NCBI GenBank assembly: GCA_903813345.2 | Contig: CAIIXF020000006.1 | Location: 11,166,348 to 11,230,347, forward strand | Source: Owenia fusiformis | Taxonomy: Eukaryota; Annelida; Polychaeta; Sabellida; Oweniidae | Length of the DNA: 64,000 nucleotides | Reading direction: 5' to 3' | Shown here: positions 37,301-49,800 of the stretch, one piece after another | Position numbering within the stretch: position 1 is the stretch's first letter | How the letters are laid out: every line of letters starts with the position of its first letter | The notes under the pieces: generated by a model | Database searches by the model: none | Told to the model about the DNA's origin: nothing | The model's input: the letters and a program-made list of their open reading frames with translations, nothing else | Program-made: the position numbers and the translations under genes

Positions 37301-39415
37301 ATGAATACTAGAATAGAAAAACTGAAAATGGCAAGACGGTCTCATCACATGCAGATATTATCAGTTGCATTGGGAGTTTGCATCCTTTTGTATCTCTATA
37401 TTTTCTCGACGATACGGACGGTTAATGTTAGCGTCTACTATAAACAAAACCAGCCGCCATATCTTGGAGTACCCTATCATAAGAAACACTTAGTATACGA
37501 TTACGAAGAATATGATGAAAAAATAAAGGAATATAAGACTTTGAATACGAATGAATCTGTGAAAATATCAAACTTTCATTTCTCAAATTTGAAGTCTGTC
37601 ATGCCAGATAACCCTCTGTATAAAGAGGAAAGGAGGTCGTTATGGCCAGTTGATCAAATGCAAGGTAGTTTGGACATCAAAAAGTCCCCTGTGATAAATA
37701 TTCTGGCATGGACAGTACACCACGGATCACCAGAACATCAAGGGATGGCCCCCTTCCACAAGTGTCCAATATTTCGCAATTGCAACATCACAAATGACAA
37801 ATCTCTACTGGACAATACAGAATATCTGCTCTTTCATGTTTCTAATATAAATTCCGAAATTCTTCCACCACATCAGAAACCAAATCAAAAATGGATCATG
37901 CATACCAAAGAACCCCCTACTAGATGGTACTTCAAGAAAGTCTTGCTTGTGAAGGATCACATTAACTTTACCATGTCATATTGGGCTGGAAGCGACATAT
38001 TTGTGCCGTACGGCTGGGTGATACACAACGAAACCAAGCACCTAGACCCGAGCCACCAGATCCCCAAGAGTATATTTGAAACAAGGACTGGTGTTGTTGC
38101 TTGGTTGGTGAGCCACTGTGACACACCCAGTGAGAGGGAAGATTATGTGGCTGAATTGGCAAAATACATACAGGTATAGTTTGATGATAATATATCCGGA
38201 CTCTCACAGAGTTTTTTAAAAGAAACTCTTTGACTATCCCAGAACCTTTCATTTCGTTGCCAATAGTAACCATTACCTAGACCAGAGTCTGAATTTTCGA
38301 TAAAACATGCTAATTGTTCGAATTTTAACTGAGCCAAAATCTGATAAAATGTGATAATCGTTAAAATGAAAGTCATTTTAGGGAAGCAATACAATATTTT
38401 ACTAAGGCAAAGGCAATAGTTGGGCAACTTTTATAGCATAGGCCTACATTTTAGCATATTTTGTAAGCATAACATTTATGTTGTTTGGAAACCCAAACGG
38501 CCCAGATGAGCGATTGGACGAAAAAAGAAAATAATATCATTACAATTTCAGGTTGACATCTATGGAAGGTGCGGTAAGCCTTGTCCAAGCGAGGGAGACT
38601 GTCTCAAGATGATAGGTATTGATTAAAATATTTTAATATATCTCAGCAGAACATTCTGCTATATAGACCACAACTTGCAAAATTCACTGAAAATAAAATT
38701 GCATGCAAAAGTCGAATGAATATAATAATCTTGAAGGAAGTAATGTGTTGCTAAAACGTGTACCTTGCGCGTTTATCAGTTTAATGCGTCACCTTATTTT
38801 GGTTCATAGTGGCCCCTCTAAATCGATTTTTTTCAATAAAGTAGTCTAGCCCACCATTTTTGCAGTATAATAATACAAATTACAAAAATTAACGAAACAG
38901 AAACATCATTGTAAAAAGTATATTTTCCCATCATATGGCATATGTTCTTAATTTCAGGTGAAAAATATAAGTTCTACATTGCATTTGAGAATGCGGACTG
39001 TCAAGATTACATTACAGAAAAAGTTTGGCGGAACGCTTTCAAATATAAAATGGTCCCTCTAGTGAGAGGAATCCAAACTTCATTTTCCAAACAACTCCCG
39101 CCAAAATCCTTCATCCATGTTGATGACTTTTCAACAATCAAAGATCTGGCGGCTCACCTTCAGTTTCTGAACACAAATCAAAACGAGTACCTTGAATATT
39201 TAGAATGGACGAAGCATTATGATATAAAAACGTATAACAAGGGTAACTTTTTCTGTAATATTTGTCGGATGTGCAATTATTATGAAGGCAAGACTCACAC
39301 AACAAATCTAGAGTATTGGACAAAAGTGAACAGCCATTGTACGTTGAGCGAGGGATACTATGAATCTCTAAAAGGACAAAATAGAACAGCGGAAGAAATG
39401 ACATACGATGAATGA
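37301..39415 (+). CDS. Alpha-1,3-fucosyltransferase, GT10 family
   Basis: Three exons, 37301-38173, 38552-38615 and 38958-39415 (GT-AG, phases 0 and 1), give 464 residues. GT10 enzymes transfer fucose from GDP-fucose to GlcNAc on glycans in the Golgi. The protein is type II: a short basic N-terminus, a signal anchor at about residues 18-36 (ILSVALGVCILLYLYIF) and a stem. The N-terminal GT10 domain includes WIMHTKEPPTRWYF. The nucleotide-binding C-terminal domain has VVAWLVSHCDTPSEREDYV, VDIYGRCG and the family signature FYIAFENADCQDYITEKVW at about residues 318-336, followed by VPLVRG. Several N-glycosylation sequons are present, as is a Cys-rich FFCNICRMC near the C-terminus. A polyadenylation signal AATAAA lies at 39741. 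Family is certain; acceptor specificity is not predictable, so no FUT number is given. Confidence 0.93.
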
Positions 39416-42400
39416 GATATTAGTATTTTAAAATTATGAAATGTCCCATGAAGTCCAATGTGACCTAACTCTTATTTCCGGTCACGAGGTTTCAATACGA
39501 GCTCATCTTATCTTCACTGAGGCACAGAGCCCAATGTACGTTAGTATAGACAAAGTTCTCTTTTAAATAAGGAAAATCAAACTCATGGAAAAGGTACATT
39601 TATCCCATAATAGGAGAAAGTCTATGTTAAGTGGCCAAACTCCCCAACCACAAAACGATTTCTCATCTAGGCCTATCGTGTTTCACACGCTGGTGATCAA
39701 TAACAAGACTTCGTTCGGAGCATCACATGGTACTTTAATGAATAAAGTTACAAAGTGAACGCATTTAAAGGAGTAGTATGTCCGAATATCTTCTCTGTCC
39801 ATATTGCTTAAACAGACCGTGGACGACAGATTTCACTTAATGTCTTCTACATAATTTTGGTTATAAATAGTTTTAAAATGATATAAAGAAACCTGCTATG
39901 GGCTGCCATTTTGAATTTATGATTTCAATATGGCTGTTACAATAACTCAATTTAACATTGCAAGTTTGAAATTGATATATTTGAATCAATCCCTCTGGAA
40001 CCTCTACAATATTAATATAACATCATTAACTCAAGTGACATTCTACTTCTGAATGTGGATGTTTTCATAAGTATGGTATCAGCAATTTTCTCCAATAAAT
40101 GTAATTTTTAAAGTAAACTGTTTTTGTGTCCATTTTGATTTCAAACTAGGCCAATATGATGATTCTCATAAATCAAGAATCAAAGGTCTTGATTTCGCAT
40201 TTAAGTACATGTGAGTCAAGTAATGTGCAAAAGTTAACAGCATAAAAAGATATTTGGCATAGCTTTCCTTTAAGTCCATCAAGTGTAAACTAGAATATAT
40301 AAAATGAATGCAGCAGGCGCAGGCACTAAATAAGTAAAATGGGCCATGTTTTAAATTTTAATATATACCCTTTTACCTTTTATACTCAAGAGGAAATTAG
40401 TAAATACTACCCTGCAATCCTCTGAATAAGACGATGTATGTAATTTTCATAGCTACTGGTAAGATCTTAATTACACCGAAAAAAAACTATTTTGGTCTTT
40501 CATTTACTTATGAAGTACCCTTTGCATTCGTCTGACTTCACTTCTTAAAAGAGAGCTTCGTCTAGTTTAACTAATCTCTGCACGCAGGGTATGAAGGTAG
40601 AGCGTTCTGTGACTGTAATCCTGATTGTTAAGACTAGATCAATGGTTTTCCTCTCATTCAAAAAGTTTTAAATGAAGCAAAATCAGACTACCGATAAGGG
40701 TATATATAACCTCATTGTTATCAATCTAATTATTTTGCCAATACTATGTAAATACAAGACAAAGTTGATAGTTACCTTTATTACACCATACAGATTATAA
40801 TAAACACATTGCCAATACCCCATTTATGCGCAACAATAGCTTATAAATTTTCCAATAAAACATTGTGTATTGTATTAATGTTATAATTTGCCTATTGTTA
40901 TGCCGCGTGATAAGTGAATTAAGTGTTTTCATTTGTCAAAACAGTGGTAAGGAATAAAAACAGAATTACATAGGTCAAGGTCAAGGCCACAAATGTGTGG
41001 TATTTAAATCAGGTGAGCTCATTAAGATTGCCCCAAAATATATCATAATGGGAGTTTGTAAAATAGTAAATTATGATGAACCTTACCCAGCTGGAAATCA
41101 GTTACCATTCAGTGGAGAATTAATGGAATTTGAAAGAATAGAGAAAATTAGAAATGTCTGAGAACAAATTCTCACTACTCTACGTAGAACAGTGACATTA
41201 CATTATTAAGCAGATCAATATTTAAAATAGCAACCATTGTGCATCTGTTACTGAGAGACACTCGTCAACAATAGCCAATCAGAGACAGGAGAGATGGTAG
41301 ATGAAAGTACATAAAGAGAATGCAATCACTTTGTAATTGCTATTGAATCATACAATGGCATTATCCATTAGTGACATTACACATTTTCAATAATTATATT
41401 CATACATGGATATGTTGCCTGGGTCTACCTGTCATTAATCTGAGGCTTAAATTATAGGAATGCTTATGAATAAACTTTCATTCATTAACTTCTGTGTGCT
41501 TATTAATAATTTACAAAAGTAACTATATCGTGCATTAATCAAACACTCAACAAAGCCCAGGGATCTGAAAAGTACCAATAGAAAGGTGTGATGGGTCGGA
41601 GGTTATTTGTCTGAAAATGCCAATCTTGACCATAAGGGTCAATGTTCATGTGACAAAACAAAAATGTTATATCTAACACAATAAAGGTCACTCAAAGGGT
41701 CAAATCTCAGTGCATGGGTAGACTGGTAGATGATAAATTTTAGAAATTATAAAGGATAACTTATAACCTAAACCCATCAAAGTATTTTCATTTATGCTTT
41801 GCTAGACATGCGCCGTTATCAACATCTTTTTTCAACTTAGTCACAATGACATTTATCATAGTTTGTTAATACTGTCTATAAAGTGCTAGCTGCAATAAAT
41901 GTCAATGTTATTGTGAATGAAGATTATTCTAAGCCTTGTATTAATATGTAGCATCTAATAAATCCAACCATCAAGCAGCGACAGAAAGGAGCTATAAAGT
42001 AAGAACATTTCACTCAGCTGAAGGTTCTTATAATTTACGTCCTCTTTTGCATAATCACAGAAATAGTAAAAGGATGCGATGAATAATATACACATAATAA
42101 ACAATGTAACACTTCGATATCATAGTGATGTTGGTTCATTCTATGGGAATGTAATATGATTCTATATTTGAATGAACTGAACTCCAATTGAACATGTTTT
42201 ACTCAATTCTTATTCTTATTTACCTTTCAAGTAAATTGTACCTTTTGTTGGAAAATCCAAATGACACATATAGTTTCTTCATACTGAAATAACTAAATTC
42301 ATATAACTTATACTTTAAATTTGTAAAGGTAAGTCAACCCTAGTGTCACACAATTAGTTTCCCTTTAAATGTATGCAGCACACTTTCATTAATAAGGGGC

Positions 42401-43814
42401 TCTAATTTTTCAGAACGGTTACAAATTGCTAACAAGGCATTAACATGACAAAATGTCACCACCAGATTTGTATTTCTGAGAACTTGTAGATGATTTTGAA
42501 AAAAATTGGTCAATTTGAAGCAAGATGAAAAAAGTCCCTTTTAACCTTGAGAATGTCTTTGAAGGTCAAATCTTTTTTGACCTTGAGAATGTCACTGAAG
42601 GTCAAATCTATAGTCAGATTTGAACTGTTGAGAACTCGTAGATGATTTTGAAAAAAAATTGGTCAATTTGGAGCAAGTTGAAAAGACCTTTTTGACCTTG
42701 AGAAGGTCATTGCAGAAGGTAAAATCTCAAATTTAAAGTCAGATTTGAACTTCTGATAACTTGTAGATGATTTGAAAAGAAATTGGTCAATTTGAAGCAA
42801 GATGAAAAATGACCTTTTTGACCTTGACCTTTGTCATTGAAGATCAAATTCTTTTTGACCTTGAGAATGTCATTGAAGGTCAAATCTTTAGTCAAATTTG
42901 AACTGTTGATAATTTGCAGATGATTTTGAAAAATAAATTGGTCAATTTGAAGCAAGTTGAAAAAATACCTTTTTGACCTTGAGAAGGTCATTGAAGGTCA
43001 AATCTTAAATCTAAGGTCAGATTTGAAATTGTGATAACTTGTAGATGATTTTAGAAAAAATTGGTCAATTTGAAGCAAGATGAAAAAAGACCTTTTGACC
43101 TTTTTTACCTTGAAAAGGTCATTGAAGGTCAAATCTTGAATATAAAGTCAGATTTGAACTTCTAAAAACATGTGGATGATTTTGGAAAAAATTTAAGTCA
43201 GTCTAAACAGTATTTGTTCAGTTATTGGAAGTTGTAAGAATTTGTAACAGACCCCGATCGCCAACCACTAACCGCCAACCACAGACAAAAAAAAACCGGA
43301 GACCATAACAATATGTCATCACTCTTTGGTGGTGACATAAGAATCCTGCCAATTTGCCAAAAATCCCACTCTGATTTTAAAATGTCAAAGACCAAATACA
43401 AAAACACTAAAAGTTATTTCAAAAGTACATTGTGGTACATATATATTTTAATTATTTCATATTTCTCTCAAACTGCATCAAATCAATGCAATAGAATCAG
43501 GAATAAAGTGTAGATTTACATAGTGTGATTGCACAGTTTATAGAAATCTATTATGCAATCTTTATATCGATCATGCATGATCAAACATCATTCATCATAT
43601 GTCAATTGTGTAACAGTCATTAAAGGTTACCTTATTGTATTATAGAATCACCACTTTTCAATGGTTACATACATAGCTTGAAAGTCTTTGGATCAAGATT
43701 ATAAATTGTAGTCCAGCTATTTTAAATCCATTTCCTGTATTGAGTTATTCTAAGTTGTCCGGCTAATTCAAATTCTTTCATCATTGAATAACTCAATTCC
43801 TGTAAATTGCTATT
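39416..43814. other. Convergent spacer between FUT and EEFSEC
   Basis: It contains the 3' UTRs of two convergent genes and no recognisable gene. The only strong structure is the higher-order tandem repeat at 42465-43200, listed separately. The rest is AT-rich unique-looking sequence. Confidence 0.55.
42465..43200. repeat. Higher-order tandem repeat rich in nuclear-receptor half-sites
   Basis: The anchor GATGATTTTGAAAAA (or close variants) occurs at 42489, 42641, 42766, 42919, 43044 and 43175. Spacings are 152, 125, 153, 125 and 131, so alternate monomers of about 125 and 153 bp make a 277-278 bp higher-order unit. Each monomer holds TTTTTGACCTTGAGAA and GAAGGTCAAATC. The first contains TGACCTTGA, the complement of the extended half-site TCAAGGTCA; at least five intact copies are visible, plus many AGGTCA. 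Confidence 0.85.
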
Positions 43815-46800
43815 TCAAGTTTGTTTCATCAGTTTTTTCGGGTCGTATATGTATCTCTTAAAAGCTAGGGAAAGTGTTATAGTCACTTGGGGTTCCTCTG
43901 TGGCAGTTGATGCTTCTGTTGACTCTTTATTCTTACTTTTTCCCTTGGCCTTTTTCTTACTTGTTAGGGCTTCCTTTGTACTAGCCTCAACTCCATCTAA
44001 AATACATCAGTCTTGCAACATTAAAATATTCAGAAATAAAGGTATTTACGGGAATATTATTCTCACTGGACACATTTTATATCATCTTTACATGGAAGGA
44101 TACTGTATTTAGGTGTGAAATCTGAACAAATAAAAGAGCTGAAAATTTTAAATAAATGGCTCTCACATCAAAAGATTTACCTTTTACCATGAAAATAGGT
44201 TTTGACGAAATTAAAAAATGAGATGACAGGATTCTAAATTATATATGAACTATCTAAAAAAGTTATCCCAAAAGGTAAATGTTTGTGTTCTAAGTCAAAG
44301 GAAAACCATATCTCTGCCATGGCAAAATGCAATAACCTTTTGATGTGAGCGCTACCTTTTGACAATGTTAGGTTTTAAAAGAACAAAGTCATTTTGGCAG
44401 AAAAATATGGTCTAAATAGACCACCATAACATGTAGTTTACCACAGACTATAAAATTTAAAGTAAATCGAAATGTAATTATATCCCATTTATTCTTAATA
44501 GATAACATTCAATAAAAAATAGGTCATACTGATAATTACTCATCTCAAACATTAAATTTGCCATTGTACAAAATAGTGAGTGTTGGTTTCACATGTGTTA
44601 GTTGAAATTGTTCACTAATTTTTTTCATTTTTTTCCTTGTGTTACCCCTTATGTTTTACAACTTAACATATACTAAGAAAACAACAGGAATGGTTGCAGA
44701 AGTCTCCCCAGCATAAATGAGTAATGTGCCAACCTATCAGATTTGAGAATAGGATTGTGACATGTTTTGGCCAATTTGTTCAGATTTGAGAAAAAAAAGA
44801 AATTTGCAAATGCTTGAAAACAATTTTAGGGACAAGGCTGCTTTGAGTTGGAAATAATGCATGCTTCAAGGGAGATACAGTAAGATAAGTTCTTTCCTTT
44901 TTTTCATAATGAATTCCACTCTCAAAATGTCAATGATTCAACTGATCAACACTAATTCATTCAATAAATATATCAAACAGAACATCTGTTTTTCAATTGC
45001 TTACTTGGTATTCTGACTTTGAATTTGCCACTCTGTCCAAATCCTCCTTCAATGGTTCCTGACTCCCCAGTTGATAGCGTCACCTTCAGCCCAACGAACA
45101 ACTCAATATTGCTTTCCTTTTTAAACAAGCCACGACATATCACAGAATAATCATCAGCAAGTCTTTCCACAATGCCTTCCTTTAATTTATTTTTGTAAAC
45201 TTTTAACTTAGGAAGAATAGTTTCAGGATATTTTGGATCAGTGATGGCCTCCAGAAGTTGACCATGGAATGCCAAGCGACAGGTATTCGAGTGAATGTCT
45301 GTGTCTAAACGGGAGCCAATCACAAGGCAGTTTCTTGAGCAGATAACAGGTTTTTCAAGTTCGATTAAGGCGTATTGGCAACTAGGTATCAGAGAACTCT
45401 CTTCAGTGCTTCCTTCATTTGACTTTTTATCACCCTTTCCATGAAGTTCATCCATATACAGATACTCCTTTGTATAATCTATGGCTTTAACTGAACCTGA
45501 TGTATCAAAAATATTTTCTGTATTATTACCGATTGGTGTCTCACCAAAGAAAGATACTCTTCCCATTACAGTTTCATGTCCCATGGTGATATGAAATTTT
45601 GCCTTGGTTGAAATGGTCCCTTTAAAGTAGGGAATTTTCTCTACTGAAACAATTGCTGCAATGATTGTTGGTAGAACCCCCTGGGTACAAACAAGGCCTC
45701 TTTCCAGCAGCTTAGGATCAAACTGGGTGACACAAACACCTGCTCTATCACCCTGGAAACATAGAGAAAATAACTCTTTTATGGCATTGTAATCTAATGA
45801 GTTGACGATTCCATGTGAGCCGATGATATCAAATAAAACTCAAATAAAAATTCAATTTTTATCTTCCTTAACAAATTTTCCTGTATTTGACTAAAGTTAC
45901 CTATACTAGTCCTTATAAATATTAAAGCAAAAGACACTGAGTAAATTTCTTGAATGGATTTTATCATGAACAAATCTCTGGTTTTCATAATTACCTGTTT
46001 AATCTTATCTATTGGTTGTTTAAACATCTGCATAGACTTGATCTTCTTAATTACTTTCATGGATGGGATTTCAACAGTCTAGAATTTGGAAAAAGCATCA
46101 CATTAAGCTACATATATAACAGTGATCTGACATCCTCTGATCACAGGGCTTCAAAATCCAGAACATATTCTTTCTTTTTACCCCTGCAATAAGCAGTTAC
46201 CATTTCCCCGATTAAGAACTCGCAATCTGATTGGCTGTCGCAACACTGCGACAGAAATCATGTATAAGTCATTGCGCATAATTAGATCACGTGATTCAGT
46301 TAAATCGGGCGCGTCCAAATTGATTATAGCAGGGGGAAGAAGGAGGTACGGATTCTGGACACCTGCTTAGGAGGATGGTGATCTGATCACCTAATGATTT
46401 TTCTCAACAGTATGCAAAATCCTATTTTTAGAAAATCCTATTATTTTACCATTTTGGCAAGCTGCATTAAGAATTTCAACATGGTGATATGTATTTTTCT
46501 GCAAACGTTTGAAACAAGTAATGAAAAACTATACAATATAAAAATAAGTCTTTTAATCTTTATTCCTCATGATTATGAAAATGATAAATACATTTATTCA
46601 ATAATATTTATTATTGCACTGTATATTTGCACTAACTCACATCATTGACAGCAATGCTCCCATGCAGAACAGTCCCAGTCATAACTGTCCCCTGGCCTCT
46701 AATGGAGAAACAATGGTCGACAGCAAATATAAAGTCCCCCTCAGGGCTACGTTGAGGCAGATATGTGTTCAGCTTCAGTGTGTCTATGAGTTCTTGAACT

Positions 46801-49800
46801 CCCATACCTTCAGTGTCTGTTCCCTGGAAAAGATCATGAACTCCATTTGTTGACCTGTGCTGTGTGAAATTCAAATATGTTTATAAAGTCTCTTAAGCAT
46901 AATTATTAAAATGAAATACATTTGTACTGGACTTTTTTAAAGCTGTGGAAAATTAATGTTTCAGTGTTTGTGAAGTATTTTCCATAACTATGCAGTAATG
47001 TTTGAAAGATATCATAAGTAATATGGAATAGATGCTATTAATAAAAATTTGACATCTCTAAAGATAACATTTAATAACTCAAAAGCTTTTAAAGTATTGA
47101 TTAAATCAAATAATTAAAGTTAAGTTATTTTAAAGGCAAGACAACTGTTCTGAAGATAATTGATAAAAGCTATTTCAGGAACTGTAACTTGCATATGTGC
47201 ATGTACATTTACACTGTACATGTACTTATACAGTACAGGGTGGGCCAATAAAAATTGGAACATTTTTCTATTTATTCAATTTTCTTTATTATTGCAGTGA
47301 AGTCCACAAATATTCAGATAATGGTAAAATGATTATTTGTGAAAATGTTAAGATAAAAATGTGTATGTATGATTATTTTTGGCTAGTATTGGTCATGATC
47401 TGTATACTGCGTGCGTCATGAAAAATTTCCAAATTTTCTCTGCTTGAGACATCATTTCTGAAAAAACAGTATCTCATACCATACAATATATGCCCTTCAA
47501 ATGGTCTCAACACAATCTACATCAATTAAAACATATGTAGTTATCTCTAAGAGAAGCTAGACATGTCTCCCTTGGATAATATAGGTTAACTGGCCTCAGT
47601 TTTTTTCAAAACTGGCACAATATGGCTCAAAACCTGTCATTCAACCCATGCATAACTGTCAAATACAGCCCAGACTGATTGTTCAGGTGAGTGGGGGACA
47701 TGTTCAGTAATTAAACATTGAGCTTGTTTATTGTATTGTATTGTATATTTATTTACCTCTAATTAATAACAAACAAATATAATTTAAAACATGTTGAATA
47801 AGTGAATAAATGAAATAAGAAATCTATAGTTAATAGACACCGCTATAGTAGAGATCAAGACCATCTTCCCATCTTATTCATATTTACACAACCTGTTGAC
47901 AATGAACTGTTTTTAAATTTCTCAAAGTATTGAAGATAATACAAGACAAACCAAAGAAAAATCAATGGAAAAATGTTCCAGTTTTTTTACTCAACGCAAG
48001 GGTTTCCTGAACATGTCCTCCGCCCACCTGAACAATCAGTCTGGGCTGTATTTGACAGTCATACATGGCTTAATTGACAGGTCTTGAGAAAACTACACAT
48101 GTTTTAATTGATTGAAATTGTGTTGAGACCATTTGAAGGGTACATATTGTATGGTATGAACAATACTGTGTTTTCAGCAGTGATGTCTCAAGCAGAGAAA
48201 TTTCATGACACACGCAGTATACAGATCATGACGATGACAAGCCAAAAATAATCATACATACATATTTTAAACATTTTCACAAATAATCATTTTACCATTA
48301 TCTGAATTTTTGTGGATTGAACTGCAAAAATAAAGAAAATTGAATAGAAAAATGTTCCAATTTTTATTGGCCCACCCTGTACATGTACCACAGCATATTT
48401 GGTACAGCTTGATTTGTAGTCATATATCATATATACCTCAGGTCCACCAGGCTTGGCTGCCACAGGGACAATTGGGCATCCTGCAAATTTTGTATTCTTC
48501 AATGTCATTGTCATCTTTTTCTTCATCTACAAAACCAAATTTTCATTGTCAAATCTACACCAAAATGACTTCATACCCAATACCATGTAATTCCATATGG
48601 GTGTCAAAGATAATAAACACACAAGAAATTCACATTTATAATAAAGTTGAAGTTTTTGCCTCAAGTGTTCATGAGATATAATGACTGAATAGTGAATGTT
48701 TTCTCAGAATGTTTTTCAACTTGATGCAAAAATTCCATCAGAAATAGAAATAGTATCTACAATTTTTTAACTTAAATGTAGCTTTCATGTCATCATCTTT
48801 CAAATGCAGCTCTCATGACACTATAATGGAACTCTAATGTGATATAAATGCAAGCAACTTATAGGCAGAAAAGAACGTGTTTTGAATTGCCAATTGGAGT
48901 CAGATAACATGTCAGGTATACAAGAAAGTTCCCTTAAACTTGAATATTCATCTGTTCATTTGAATCAATTTTCATAATACCCTTACATGATTATCTGATA
49001 GTTGCACAAATGAAAATATGCCAGAAACACAAAACAATATCAGTCCAATAAAATTAAAGATATTTCATTTTTTGTAATTTTATAACATGGGGTCTATGGG
49101 GGATCTCCCTGGGCTTTAGTCACACTTTCTAAGAAATTAATATTCAAAATAACAAACAATTTTTAACCACATTTCTAGATGTAATTTTACATGTAGATTT
49201 CAAAATATAATATCACTTTGACTGAATTTTGAAAATTAAGTGATTTAGTGAGATTATTTCTACTCACATCTAGTCTATTGGATTTAAACTAGATCAGCTG
49301 AATTATCTCTCATACAAGTATGTAGTGTAGACAAAGTTGACCATAAGCAAAGGGCAATACCTTTTCTACTGTTGCCTCTCTCTTTGCCTCTGGAATCAAG
49401 TCCACTTTATTGAGGACGACAATCATTTTATTGCATGCTATCTGACCAATGACAAGACATTCTGCTGTTTGAGTTTGCATCCCCTTGACAATGTCCACCA
49501 CAAGAATCATAAGATCTATGATCTGTGCACCTGGAAATCAATACATAATCAAAATTAAATAAATACTTTAGTGATATTTAATTTGACGAATTTATGGTTA
49601 ATATGCATTTAAGAATAGAATGTAAGTTTTCCATCCAGGATGAAATCAAACCTGGAGGGTAACATAGAATAAACCCTAAGGATAATGTTGGTTAAACCTT
49701 TAATAGATAATATAACATGTCGGATTAATCCTGAAGGACTGGGATTTATCTAGTGGATACCAGGGAATTACATCGAGGAATTTTACAAGAAGATCATGGT

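Noticed and set aside
42465-43200. CRISPR-like array
   Set aside because: Units are contiguous satellite monomers with no unique spacers, in an animal genome.
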